Shown here: positions 47,141-57,979 of the stretch, piece by piece
How positions within the stretch are numbered: the first letter of the stretch is position 1
How the letters are laid out: each line of letters starts with the position of its first letter
Origin: Penicillus capitatus
Lineage: Eukaryota > Chlorophyta
Assembly: GCA_965649825.1 (NCBI GenBank)
Contig: OZ287706.1
Coordinates: forward strand, 248,001-312,000
Length of the DNA stretch: 64,000 nt
Direction of reading: 5' to 3'
The notes under the pieces: model-generated
What the model was told of the DNA's origin: nothing
Seen by the model: the letters and a program-made list of their open reading frames with translations, nothing else
Database searches by the model: none
Position numbers and translations under genes: made by a program

Positions 47141-48128
47141 TTAACCGTCAAAAAAGGCAATCGCCGGCAGTGCAACGACAATGACGGCTGCACACAGAAA
47201 ATCCAATCAGCAAATGAACAATACTGGAGAATGCTTACGATTGAGGACGGCGATGAAGTCTTCCCCGTTGATGGTGAGCACGGACAACCCACTGTCGGCG
47301 ACTGTTACGACAATTGGATCGTCGACCGTCGATGGATTAGACACAGCCAAGGCCAGAAGAGTAACATCTCTGTATGCAGTTTGGATCTGGGCAGCGATGT
47401 TCGAGAAGGGGCTCGGCGTGTTCGCGCAGAATTCTATTTGCGCGGACTGAAAAGAGCCAACCGTCACGCTCACGATGGCATCGACCGCATCCGATACGCT
47501 GGCAAATGTGATACGATCTGAGGCTTGAGTCAGAACCTAAACAACAGCTCGATGCATCTGATTGTCTGTGTCTAAGGGGAGGCAGACATACTTCGACAAG
47601 GGCTTGAGCAGCAGCTCTGGCGGCCGCGTCAGGAGAAATGGTTGCTTGGGCGCATGCACTGGCACTCTCTCCAGTAGCTGTAACTTGAACAGACGTCGCC
47701 GCATCGAAAGCGTCAGCAACGCCTTGGGCGTAGGGAGGCACAATGGCGTCCACAATGGCAAAGATATCGTCAAGCTCGTCGATTTGGGGGACATCCGTCG
47801 AGATGGCGTCGGCGACAGCCATCGCAAATTGATCGCGCGCTGCCGTGATGTCGATGTCCATCGCCCGGGCATCGACGACGACACTGCCTGGACCAGCCAA
47901 AGTGGCACTTCCACTCGCCGTGGAGACGCTTCCTGGCGTGTCACTCGACGCAGACGCGGTCACCGATACGGTGGACACATCCTGCAGTAGTGACTTCGCC
48001 GTAGAACCCGTCAATGGACGGACCTACACAACTCCCTTTTGACGTAGGGTTTTGGGCTTTTCTGAGCATACGGCGAAAACTTGGGTGCACGACAAAAGGA
48101 ACAGAACGGTGAGCGTTTTCGTACACAT
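47141..48128 (-). CDS. Secreted Ala/Val/Ser-rich protein B (novel three-member family)
   Basis: Four exons read leftward: 48128..48072, 48023..47592, 47536..47239, 47187..47141; 277 residues. The signal peptide MCTKTLTVLFLLSCTQVFA again fills exon 1 exactly and ends QVFA as in A. Exon 2 starts VRPLTGSTAKSLLQDVS (compare C: VREMSGSAGKSLLQAVA) and contains the Cys motif GESASACAQATIS. Exon 3 aligns with A and C: LTQASDRITFASVSDAVDA, SAQIEFCANT and VLTINGEDFIAVLN. The C-terminus is hydrophobic (VIVVALPAIAFFDG). Same exon phases as A and C. Function unknown. Confidence 0.8.
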
Positions 48129-50020
48129 GGTCGTTTGCTTCTTTACAAAAGTGACCGTGTTGAGAACGATGCAAGACGAAGAAGAAGGCACCGAGAGTTT
48201 CGGAAACGCCGTCGATTATTCACCGATTGCTAACTTTTGGCGAACGGCAAAAGGGCAATGTGCGTTTTTATAGGTGCCGGCGAACCGCGTGACGTGGACA
48301 TTGGATCTGCCACGAAGAACGACTGTAGTCAGCTGTCTAGAAACTGCTACAGCTGGCACGGGCACCCTTCCGACTAGATTCCGTCTCAAAAAAACTTCGC
48401 CAGCTGTTGTGAATCTACCCTCGTTGCCTGCATGAATGGCATGTGCTCAAAGAACGAAGGCAAAACACGCTGTTGACGAATACCCCGAAGAAGATTTCTC
48501 GTCAGATGGTGGCAAGGGGTGGATGTCAGGTAACGTATTTGGTGAGAACTAACAAAAAATGGGTCTTTACACAGAAACCGTCATAATAAACTATGTATGC
48601 TGAAAGATGGTGCTATACTGTCCAAATGCTTTTTGAAGTCAACGTGGAAGGCGAACACTTAATATTACGCCAGCGGTGCGAGAGTATTGTGGGCACGCGC
48701 TCTGATCGACAATTGCCGCTCCCCTCATGCTGTCTTCGTGCTCACATGTTCGTTGGCATAGATGTTTGCGCCATTCGAACAAAGCTAATCGATGAACGGC
48801 TCCGAATGCGTGATTTTCCATCGGGAGCTGTCACCTGTCGTGAAGAGAGTTTAGATACTAGTCCTGCAGATGGATCTTATCTTGAGAGATCGCGCTACAG
48901 CGCAGCCTTCGTAAGCTTAAAACGTCTCGATCATCGAACGCCCTCGCAGAGAATGGACGGCTCAGTTGAATCCATTGGGCAACTCCCACTCAAATCTCGA
49001 TGACGGCACAGGACTGCCGTCTCTGCAGAGATACATTGATAGAAATGTAAGGTGACATCCAAACAGGAGGTATGCCATTGATGATCTATCCATCTCTTCG
49101 TCGATGGCTTCTTCAGACCACCAAAGTGCTTTTTCTTATGAGAATCGCTAGACGTCACATCCGTTTGTAGCTAAATCCGTACGGCAGGCAATTTGGTGCT
49201 GCTAACCTTCTGCTTTGGAGGATTCAACAAAGTGCACTGCCCGTCGAGAATCTTCGCGACACGGCGATTCCTGACGGCGATTATATTAACGGGCATTCCT
49301 TTGATGCTTAATGGACTGCCGAAGACCGAAACCCAGAGGAGCGGAGACTTGAGCACATGGAACGTCGGTTCCGTAAGAGGAGCTGCAGCGTGACTTTTCT
49401 ACCTTGAAGCGTTCCGCCCAAGCATGATCTCCTAGTCCTTATCGCAAAGACAAACGCACGCGTCTCGTGCTGCAACAACGTGACGTCGCCGTCGGAGTTT
49501 GCTAAGAGAATGAAAAACCGTCTGATGTTATAGACCGCCGGCAGGTACCACTGCCTCTGAAAAGAACGCCCCAGTCCAATTGCTTCGTCGAGATGGCTGC
49601 CCATTCTCTATCACCACAAAGAGATTTCAGGAGCACTAAAAGTTGAAGGCTGTATGAGGTGCGACATGATCGCTGATCTCGTCGATTCCATTTTCCGTTC
49701 TGTGCCATAACTCGATAAACAAATCATCCAAGATTACTCTTTGTAGGTGGCATGGGACGGAGAAGCTATGACGAACGCTCGATAGCGAGAGACAGGGCAT
49801 GGCAGTACGTCGACGGATGCACAGAGACGCAGACGCGTTTTGGCAGATAGTTACTAATATTTGTTCGGTTTTTGCGCCCTTGTGGCGAATGATCGAAACA
49901 AGGACATTGGGTTTCCTAGATGCAAATCTCTGTTCTGAGTAAAAAAGATGAGGGTGCGGTTGATTGTCTGATCTCTTCCTCAGCCATCAAAGAAAGCAAT
50001 CGCCGCAACTTGGCCACCTT
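48129..50020. other. Gene-sparse stretch
   Basis: About 1.9 kb between family members B and C on the same strand. No supported gene or repeat was recognised. Confidence 0.4.
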
Positions 50021-50940
50021 TCATGGCGTTCGAATGATCATCCCTGCGAAGCTTCAGGAGTACTCTCACCTGGAGGGGTGGGAGTATTCCCACCGCCCAA
50101 GACTGCTTGCACGTCCCGTCCGTCGGCGGTCAATACAACGAGGACGCCATCGACGACGGACACATTGATTTGGTCCACGACCACTCCCGGGGTGACAAGA
50201 GCCAAGGCCATGGAGATGACTTGTTCATAAGGAGGCGCAAGAGATGCAGCCAGCTCGGTTGAGGAAGAACTTTCTTGACCCGCTCCGCTCAGGCACAATG
50301 CATTCTGTGCCGATTCGAAGAAGGCAACAGTCACTGTCGCAATCGCATCGATCGCGGCAGTGGGGTTGACAAATGCGATAAGGTCGGAGGCCGCAGAGAG
50401 AACCTAATCAGCACATCGATGCATCCGACCGTCAGCGGCCAAAGGAGAGGGCGCACTTCGACGAGGTCTCTAGCAACGGTGCTGGCTGCATTGTCGGAAG
50501 GGATGGTTGCCTGACCGCACGCATCGCCACCTCCTCCCGTCGAAGAGAGCTCAACGGAAACTGCTTGAATGAAGGCATCGGCGACGGCCATTGCGTAGCT
50601 TTGTGCAACGGATTCTGCGAGAGAAATGGCGGCGCCGCCCGATTCGATCTCCGCAACAGCATTCGCGACAGCAGATTCCAACAGGTTGCGCGCTTCCGCC
50701 GCGGAGAACTCTCTCGCGACGCTGCTCGCGGCGACGCTAACAGTGCCCGGTTCGTCCACTGTAAGGCTTCCACTCACCGTGGCGACGGCCTGCAGCAGCG
50801 ACTTTCCTGCAGAGCCCGACATCTCACGGACCTGCACACTGCCTTTACAACAGACAGTTGTTACGCCTTTTCGCCGTTACTGCAAAGACGTGCTGAGCGC
50901 AAAGCACGAGAGAGAGGAGAAGGATCGATCCTCGATGCAT
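50021..50940 (-). CDS. Secreted Ala/Val/Ser-rich protein C (novel three-member family)
   Basis: Four exons read leftward: 50940..50881, 50831..50457, 50403..50094, 50043..50021; 255 residues. The 20-residue signal peptide (MHRGSILLLSLVLCAQHVFA) equals exon 1. Exon 2 includes GAAISLAESVAQSYAMAVAD and the Cys motif GGDACGQATIPSD. Exon 3 contains LSAASDLIAFVNPTAAIDAI, SAQNALCLSGAG, PPYEQVISMALALVTPGVVV and VLTADGRDVQAVLG. If the last intron is not removed, translation would instead stop at 50038. Composition and architecture are as in A and B. Function unknown. Confidence 0.82.
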
Positions 50941-51811
50941 CTTTGCTTTATCTCGGTACGGAATGATTGTTCCGACGCGATACAAGCTCGTCGAAATCTG
51001 AAGAAGACAAACTTGATACTTTCTTCGATACGAGTGAATTGGTGATTGGGTCTCCGACTCGGATGCCTTTTATCCTGTCAATCCTGCCGCGGCCTTGGGA
51101 ACCTGCCACGAATACTAGCAGCTGTCCAGCGTCTGACATCCGCGGTGGTCATCACGTGGAATGTTCCCGTCAGTTCATTTTCGCTACCCGACGCGCTTTT
51201 CGCGCGATTTGATTGGAGCGGGTGCTGACGTCGACAGCGAAGCTGCCGGCGAAGTCAATCGTCAGACTCCGGGCAATACGCGCAAACTGTACATCTGAGA
51301 AGCTCCTCCATCCCAGACTTGGGTAAGAAACTGTACGAGCCATAATTGTTCGTTTACCGATGTAAGCGAACAAACTTCAGACTGACATCCACCTTCCATG
51401 TCATCTACAGAACGGGAGGTCAAAAGCATGGCGTGCTCAAATCTGTTGTTCCGTGGCGGCTTCAGGTAAGTTTCCTCTAAGAGATGGTGGGTCTCCTCTG
51501 CCACACGCCTTTCTGTACAATTCGCTGCGCGTGCGGAGAAGAGAAACCAGCAGCGAGGCATTCGGCTCGAACCACGACCGTCTAAAGGCGCGTTGCTTTA
51601 TCGACGGTTGAATTTATTTGGAGGCGGTGTTTTGTCAGAATCTCTCGACAGAGAGAGAGAGTAGATCGTGGGTTGATTGCTTTCTTATATACAAGGTCGG
51701 TGTTGGTAAGCGGACAGTGACTGGACTTTGCTTTCGTCAGGTCTTATCGCCGTTCCTCAGCGCGATTGGCGCGTTCGTGATACGTGACAAGACAGTTGAA
51801 GGCGGGTTTCG
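50941..51811. other. Intergenic, no gene seen
   Basis: Spacer with a short (ag) run near 51650 (gacagagagagagag). No coding exons supported. Confidence 0.45.
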
Positions 51812-52295
51812 ATGATCGTTCGCTGTCTCCAAGCTCACCGTCTACTCCATCCTCCGCGTCAAACCTCTCTCCTCCCGCGGTGTCATCCCCGTCGACGAAA
51901 AAGCGCAGATAGCTACACTGCCCAACATCGCACTCGTCAAACCGTCCCTCCCCTTTTCCGACTCCCGGCCTCCGACGCGTCAGAAATTGGCCAAATGAGT
52001 GGCGCCATTATCGACTCCATGAAAACAAAGATCCAAGAAGCTTTAAACGCAGAGAAGGTCGAGATCGTCGACGTCGAGGGCGATGCACGTCATGTGACCA
52101 TCAATGTCGTCGCCTCTGCCTTTGAAGGTAAGCAGACACCACAGCACCCCTCCATTTCTCACTCTCTTATGATCAGGCAAATCGAGCGTCGATCGTCAGC
52201 GAATGGTCTACAAAGCGATCTGGCTGGAACTGCAGGATGCCGTCCATGCCGTCGATACGATGACAACATCGACACCCAACGAAGCAACGACTTAG
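51812..52295 (+). CDS. BolA-family protein, organelle-targeted (plastid type)
   Basis: BolA proteins pair with monothiol glutaredoxins in iron-sulphur cluster handling. The first ~65 residues ([20 protein letters not shown]...) are Arg/Ser/Pro-rich and look like a transit peptide. The BolA domain follows: [55 protein letters not shown] and [15 protein letters not shown]. The wording resembles the plastid BolA of plants (VYKAIWEELQ, HAVDxMTTxTPxE). Two exons, one GT-AG intron. Plastid location is likely but not proven. It converges with the SANT/UBA gene (60 bases apart). Confidence 0.88.
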
Positions 52296-52355
52296 AAAGA
52301 CGTATCCAACCAACTGTTATCAATGTCCCATTCCCTGAGTTCCCTACTCGTGCAC

Positions 52356-53455
52356 TCAATGGCAGTTAAGAACGAGCCACTGAACGGCGGCTTCGATCTG
52401 GTTGTTATTCTCTAGTAGGGCGTCGACGGCATGTCGGCGCGTGTATCCCAATTCCATAATCTTCTCAATGGCTCCCGGATCTGCCTCGACCTCTTCATCC
52501 TCTTCCTCTTCGATCTTTTTGCGAGTTCCTTTTCGTGGCCTCTTGCAGAAAGGCTCCTCACATACGATAGCGATTTCGCGTTTCTTGCAGGGCAGATGTT
52601 GTCGCATGCCCACATGTGGCTGACAGAGACGATACAACCGCACTGCTTCTTCTCTCAGTTCTCTCAGCGCCCGAATCTTCTCCGTGCGCTTCATCAACGT
52701 CACATCTCGATCTAACGTCACATCATCTCACTCAAATGAACGATGTACTTCGAAGCATCTACGCAGTGATGTGACAGGCTTTCGATGACGGGATGCACAA
52801 GTCACGCTTTCTTCTTGCGATCGCAAAACTGTTCTTCGAATCTTTTCCAATTCTTCATCCACTGCAGCCTCCTGTGCTTCTGTCAGGCCATACTGCGCGA
52901 TAACATCTGTTCTTCTCCTTTCCCTATCCTCTGGCAAAATTGTCCCTGATGTTCGTCATCACACGTCACATCGCATGGATGTTGCACAGAGAATGCCTGC
53001 GGTGTTGATAATGACCCCTCCCTTTCGAGTCACATCTCTTCGTGCTGCATTATCTCGACGGACCCTCTCCACATCCACACACAATCCCGAAAACACTGCC
53101 TGGATTTCGAGACACTTCACAGAACTGTCTTTTCAGACCTGATAGCGATTGCTGCCCCAGGAGGCGCTGTGTCTGATTGTACAATTGACCCGTGAGTTTT
53201 CCCGGCAGCAATCCCGTATTCAACACCGCTGTCCATTGGCCGCTGCCATACTTCATGAGACAAAGCTCAAGGATTCGCGTTTCTTCGGCTGTCCATCCAG
53301 GGGCGCTCGTAAAATTCCACCTGACGTCATGACACGTCGTTCAATAACGTGCCGTCCGAAAACGGGCGTCATGTGCGTCCCGGTCGCAGCGACGTCGCGC
53401 CTCACAGTGATTTTGCGTCGCCAGTAGAAGGACCACGTTTCTTGTCCGTAGCCAT
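52356..53455 (-). CDS. SANT/Myb-like plus UBA-domain protein, uncharacterised
   Basis: Exons read leftward from MATDKKRGPSTGDAKSLW. A SANT-type domain (APGWTAEETRILELCLMKYG, WTAVLNTGLLPGKLTGQLYN, QTQRLLGQQSLS) is followed by a basic helix (CVDVERVRRDNAARRDVTRK, GGVIINTAG). A charged middle (AQYGLTEAQEAAVDEELEKI) leads to a C-terminal ubiquitin-associated domain (DPGAIEKIMELGYTRRHAVD, LLENNNQIEAAVQWL). A conserved but unnamed eukaryotic protein with the GLLPGKLxxQLYxQTQRLLGQQSL motif exists; I infer this is its orthologue. The combination suggests a ubiquitin-linked nuclear role, by inference. One intron (52946..52996) is GC-AG. Confidence 0.7.
52946..52996 (-). other. GC-AG intron in the SANT/UBA gene
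   Basis: Minus-strand donor gcattctc after ACCGCAG, acceptor gaacatcag, 51 bases. It links GGVIINTA to GTILPEDRERRRTDV in phase 1 and removes an in-frame stop. Confidence 0.8.
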
Positions 53456-53752
53456 GATGATCTCATGCAACTCGTCAAGCACAGCGCAAAAATGGAAGCA
53501 GAATTGCAAAAATGGTCAACACGTGCCGACGGCATGCACGACGCAGGCTCTGGCGCATTGCGCGAACGGCCTTCTGTGTCCGCCGACCCTCGCAGCAATG
53601 CGTTCTCCTTCATGACGCCCGTTGTCACTGCGTGTTCATTCGAATCGTACACGCCAAAGTGGCGCTTTTATCGAAAGGGATGTCCTGGACAGGTGACTTG
53701 GCTGAAGAAAGGACCTCAGCACCCACCCCGTCGTACATGTCGTACATGAGCC

Positions 53753-54526
53753 ATGGCGGAAACGCAGACCGACCTCAAACGCAAAGCGGCGGAAAGACGC
53801 CAACGGATCTTGAACAACGCAGCGACGCGCATGAGCCGCATTCATGGTCGTCCTGTCGAAGAGACGACGCTGCTGGAAGACGCTGTCGTCCATGAGCCTT
53901 CTGTGGAGACACCTCCTCGCACCGAACGCCCCATGAGCACCACGGATGTCGCCGCGCGGTGCGAAGTGGCGCCAAAGGTGAAGGAGAGAGAAAAGACATC
54001 GCCGTCCACTGGGTCTCCCTTCGAAATGGCAGCAGTTGTCATGCACGTCACACATCGTCTGCAAATTGTGGTCGCTTCGATACTGGCTGTTTGGTATGCC
54101 TTCTTCGGATGGGTATCATCCTCACCACTCGGTCTCCTCTTCGTCAGCGAAGTCCTTCCTCGATGTCGCCGCCACGATTTGACAGCTCTGCCATAGGTCA
54201 CCCTCATCTCTGGGTCGTGGATGTATCTCTCTCTTGTGCCACGCCTCAAAACGCGACAAGTATGCGTCCCATGTGATGGACAGGGGAGATGTCGGGCGGG
54301 TCTGTTGCAGATTGAGCAGCTGCGTCAGGAGAGGCGATTGCTGCGCAGTCTTGGAGGGAGTTGGATTCCGAATGTCCTTTATCGCGTCCATACCGTCGCC
54401 GCTTTGCTTGGCATCGTCAATGACGTGCATCTCTGTTTTCGAATCGTCTACGCCGACGTCGCCGTTTTTGTCGTCTTGTGCATCGCCCTGCGTCGAATGG
54501 AGGATCTGTCAGCGGAAGAGTTATGA
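53753..54526 (+). CDS. GET2/CAML-like receptor for tail-anchored protein insertion
   Basis: ER-membrane subunit that receives the Get3/TRC40-tail-anchored complex. The N-terminus carries the family hallmark, KRKAAERRQRILNNAATRMS then RIHGRP (compare RRRKIL...RINRIMG in CAML/Get2), the basic Get3-binding helix. A linker of ~60 residues is followed by a membrane span (LQIVVASILAVWYAFFGWV), a second hydrophobic region after the first intron, and C-terminal spans (ADVAVFVVLCIAL). Three exons, GT-AG introns of about 45-51 bases. Family members are poorly conserved outside the N-terminal motif, so this rests on motif plus topology. Bases 53456-53752 hold the shared promoter with the SANT/UBA gene. 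Confidence 0.68.
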
Positions 54527-54575
54527 GGCTGCAGTTAAAAGGGAAGGCGATAGGGCATGGACAATGCGGAAATGT

Positions 54576-54935
54576 TCATTCTTGTGTGCTTCTGTGTGTG
54601 ACGTGCGTTTTCTGAGCGACATTCCAGAAATACCAACGGCGAAGCTGATTGAGTTGCGCCATCTCATTGCAGATGTGACATGCCAAGAGGAGATAGTTAC
54701 GTGGCTGCACTCTCCAGGCGAAGCGCATGAAGAGAAGGGAATAGACGCAGAGGACGCCAGTCATCTTGGGCGAAATGATCTCGGGAGACTTGCGTGCATC
54801 TGAAAGACCCGCCAGGACGAAACCCCAATTGGCAGCAGGACCCCAGAAGTGTGTTGTAAAGATGCCTTCGTTTGAATACGCCCAAGTGCGAAAACGCGAT
54901 AGCAGACCGACGGCGCTCTTCCCATTCGCAGCCAT
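54576..54935 (-). CDS. MPC1: Mitochondrial pyruvate carrier 1
   Basis: Inner-membrane subunit that imports pyruvate together with MPC2. A 119-residue intronless frame with the full MPC1 signature: [60 protein letters not shown] and [17 protein letters not shown]. Two to three membrane helices and the usual length. Its stop lies 49 bases from the GET2-like stop (convergent). The partner MPC2 is not in this window. Confidence 0.95.
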   Translation of the reverse strand: MAANGKSAVGLLSRFRTWAYSNEGIFTTHFWGPAANWGFVLAGLSDARKSPEIISPKMTGVLCVYSLLFMRFAWRVQPRNYLLLACHICNEMAQLNQLRRWYFWNVAQKTHVTHRSTQE

Positions 54936-55005
54936 GGAGACGAAGGCGACAAAACGGTGCGCGTACCGGTTCGTTTTTCCGTTGTTACATGGCATGCGTT
55001 CGAAT

Positions 55006-57739
55006 CAGAGATAAGTATTCTTGAGCGGTCCATTCAAAATCTCCAGTCGTGATTGGAGAACGCTTGACGTTGTCGCCTCGGCAGCTTCTTTCAATCTCCG
55101 CAGCCCCTGAACGCCCGTTTTCAGATCAGCACTTAAGGTGGATCAATGTGATCAACGTGATCAACATACTTCATAGCCATTGATATCTTTCTCGCTCCAG
55201 TAAGTCGAGGCATGGTGCTTGAAGAAATCCATGGACTGGTTATATTCACTGGTGTCCATTTTCAAGTGATCCATAAAGGATCTGATGAATGGTGTGATCG
55301 GCGACTCCAGTTTTCCGGCAAAGAGCAAACGACTGAAGATCTGCAGACACAGAGCCATCCTCACCAATCCGATGGAGTGGATGTTCAGGACCATGTCATT
55401 CAATGCTTGTCTTTCTTCTTCGCTCATGAGCTGAACGATGGAGTGGATCTCTCTCTTTCGAAAAGTGCCGACCAAGATGACTCCCTCACGGCATCTCTGC
55501 ATAAACAGCCTAAAGACAAGAAAACGGATGCTGTCGATAGGGCGGAGATCGATAGAGACGGCTGCTGTACAGAAGCGACATCATTTCGTGGATTTCGATC
55601 TGATCCACTTCGGTCGGGAAAATGAACTGCTCTGAGAGACGAGGATCAAACGGTTTGACATATTCCCCCACGACGTGACGTACGTCATCCAACGCCTGAA
55701 CGGTCCAGAACAGTGCTTGATGTGACAGTTCCTTTTCGGCTTTGAGCTGCCCGGTCGATGGATCTTGAGCAATAGTAAAGAGCTTCTTCCACCAGAACGG
55801 CTTCACGATCTGGCGCAAGATGAGAAGCACGCCCTTGAATGTATCTGAAAATTCGATGTCGTCTTCCGTCTCCGGTCTCTGATTTTCGACGAATGGCTGC
55901 CGTTCCGTAGCATTCTGTTGAGGAGGGGGTATCGTAGGGGGCATGAGTCTGGTCCTTTTCACTTTCTTTGCCTTTTCAAAAAGATCCTGCCGTCCAAAGA
56001 CGCTCTTGATCTGGACAGGATGGTACCGCCCGATCAGACAGAGCATCGCAGCGGTTTCCACTTTTCCATAGAGACGACAGAACTGTTCGACGCATCTGGA
56101 CAGCTGCTGAGGAAACTGAATCTTGAGAATCTCGTGGAGTTGCTCGATCGGAGGACGCACACGGAGAATCGATACGCTCTGTGTGTCCAGCACGATGTGT
56201 CGCGTCAGTGCCGGATTGCATTGCTGCGAGATGAAATCTGTCTCCCGTTCGAAGCCTTCAAAATTGACGCTCTGTTTTGCTTCATGGGTTGCTACGCTCA
56301 AAAAGCCATGGGGCAATTCATACTGTCTTCTCAAGAAAACCGCTCCGTTTTCGATGCGCTTTGTCGGTTCCGCTGCCAAGTACTGCATGACAGAGAAAGA
56401 TTGCACACGATCGAGCTCTTCACACACAAGCCAGGACGTCCCATCAGAGGAAGGCCGGATGGCTGTAACCGTGGCATTTCTGTTAAGGCGTTCGTCGAGA
56501 ACGGGTATCGGTCTGTCGTCATTGATCATCTCGCACTGATTGTAGAACCATCCATCGGATGCCCAATTGGCCGTATTCCAATAGAAACCCTCGAGGTATG
56601 TCACGGTAAACCGCAACCGACGTCCATCGCTGTAGATGCACATTCCACGAAACATGCATTCCTGGCTCTCGATCGGAACGACGTCGATCAGAGTCGACTG
56701 ACCAAAATGACCAGCGTTCGGAAACTCAGTAGCCACGCGACGAATGGGACTGGTCGGGTTATCTCCGCCGAGTGTAAACAGGGCCATTGTATTCGCAGCT
56801 CCGACCACGATCAGAATCTTGCTGTTCTCGTGGACCGTTAGCTTGACGACAGCTCTATTTTGAATAGGACTGGCCCATCCAAGTCCGTTCAACTTGCACT
56901 TTCTCCATCCCAGCGAGATTCCTGAAAGATGCCGTCGTGACGAATGCGAAGAGAATGGCATATGGAGGAGATAACCGTGGTACTGCAGTTCGTAGATGTG
57001 CCCCGAGGAGGTGCCCACAAAGATGCGACCCTGACAGCCGCCACAGACCACTGTCGGTCTCGAAGCAATGTCCGTTGAGATATCGGGACTCTTGAGATGC
57101 AACACATCATCCTTGTACGTCGCCACGAACAAATGAATCTGCACAAACGCATCCTCCGTTCATCATCTGCGACGTTTTTTTATCGACTTGTCACACTTCA
57201 CGCATGTACGCGAGGACGATGATTTTCTGATCGCGCTCGGCAAAGGTCTTTTCAACTGGCGTGACGCAACACATGGTTTGGATGTCGGCATCGACGGGCT
57301 TGTATCTGCGGCAGTTGGACTGGGCGTGATCGTGTCCAATGGACCAGCAAAACAGCTCCTTTCCCGCACTTACCAACACGACCCCATGCGGCCCCAATTC
57401 GGGGATCAATGCTGTAGACTTCACTGCTGCATCTCTGTATGCAGTTGTCGCCTCTGGAGGCCAACTCTGGCGCATCTCTTGGCACAAAACGCTGGGTAGC
57501 TGCACAAACAAACACATATGCATATATATGGTATCGAACGTCGGACGTCAGGAGAAGCCGTCTCGATCGTCGTTCGACGATGTGGTCCTTCGCTTGCCGT
57601 GACGGTCTCGAGCGATGGCGTATCCAAGTATCCAGCGATGATCGGGATGTGGGGCCCATTCTCACGATTCTTACGAAAACGAAAGACGTTCATTTCACGC
57701 GCCAATCTGGAGAACGCTATCGAGGAGGTATTTCATCAT
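55006..57739 (-). CDS. Nucleoporin Nup155/Nup170, N-terminal propeller half as a separate gene
   Basis: Inner-ring nuclear pore scaffold. It begins near MKYLLDSVLQ (exact start uncertain) and continues through the Nup155 propeller: LIPELGPHGVVLVSAGKELF, GRIFVGTSSGHIYELQYHG, SIGWRK-like (SLGWRKCKLNGLGW) and NSKILIVVGAANTMALFTLG. Then come FKGVLLILRQIVKPFWWKKL and the solenoid start FMQRCREGVILVG, SIVQLMSEEERQALNDMVLN. The final exon reads GLRRLKEAAEATTSSVLQSR LEIL in family position and then stops (KNTYL-stop at 55006). About 740 residues, where full-length family members have roughly 1,350-1,500. The remaining C-terminal third is encoded at 16670-17738. Confidence 0.82.
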
Positions 57740-57979
57740 TATGCGTATCTTCCCAACCGTAGACGCTCCCTTCCGCGTAGCCGTATACTTTTAATCGAGT
57801 TTCGCAGGAAATCTGCTGTTTTGAAAAGACAGACAGAGAGTTTCGCCCCGAACTCCTCATCGCACCACACTCTATCCGCACGCCGACAAATTGCTTTTCA
57901 TATTTGCACAATATCGTTTACTTCTCATCTGTGCCTCGCTAACGAACGTTACTAGCTGTTCAACTTCACCTATTTGAGC

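Noticed and set aside
46642-47292. 216-codon minus-strand frame with a hydrophobic stretch
   Set aside because: It overlaps the supported last exons of secreted gene B in another frame and has no family signal.
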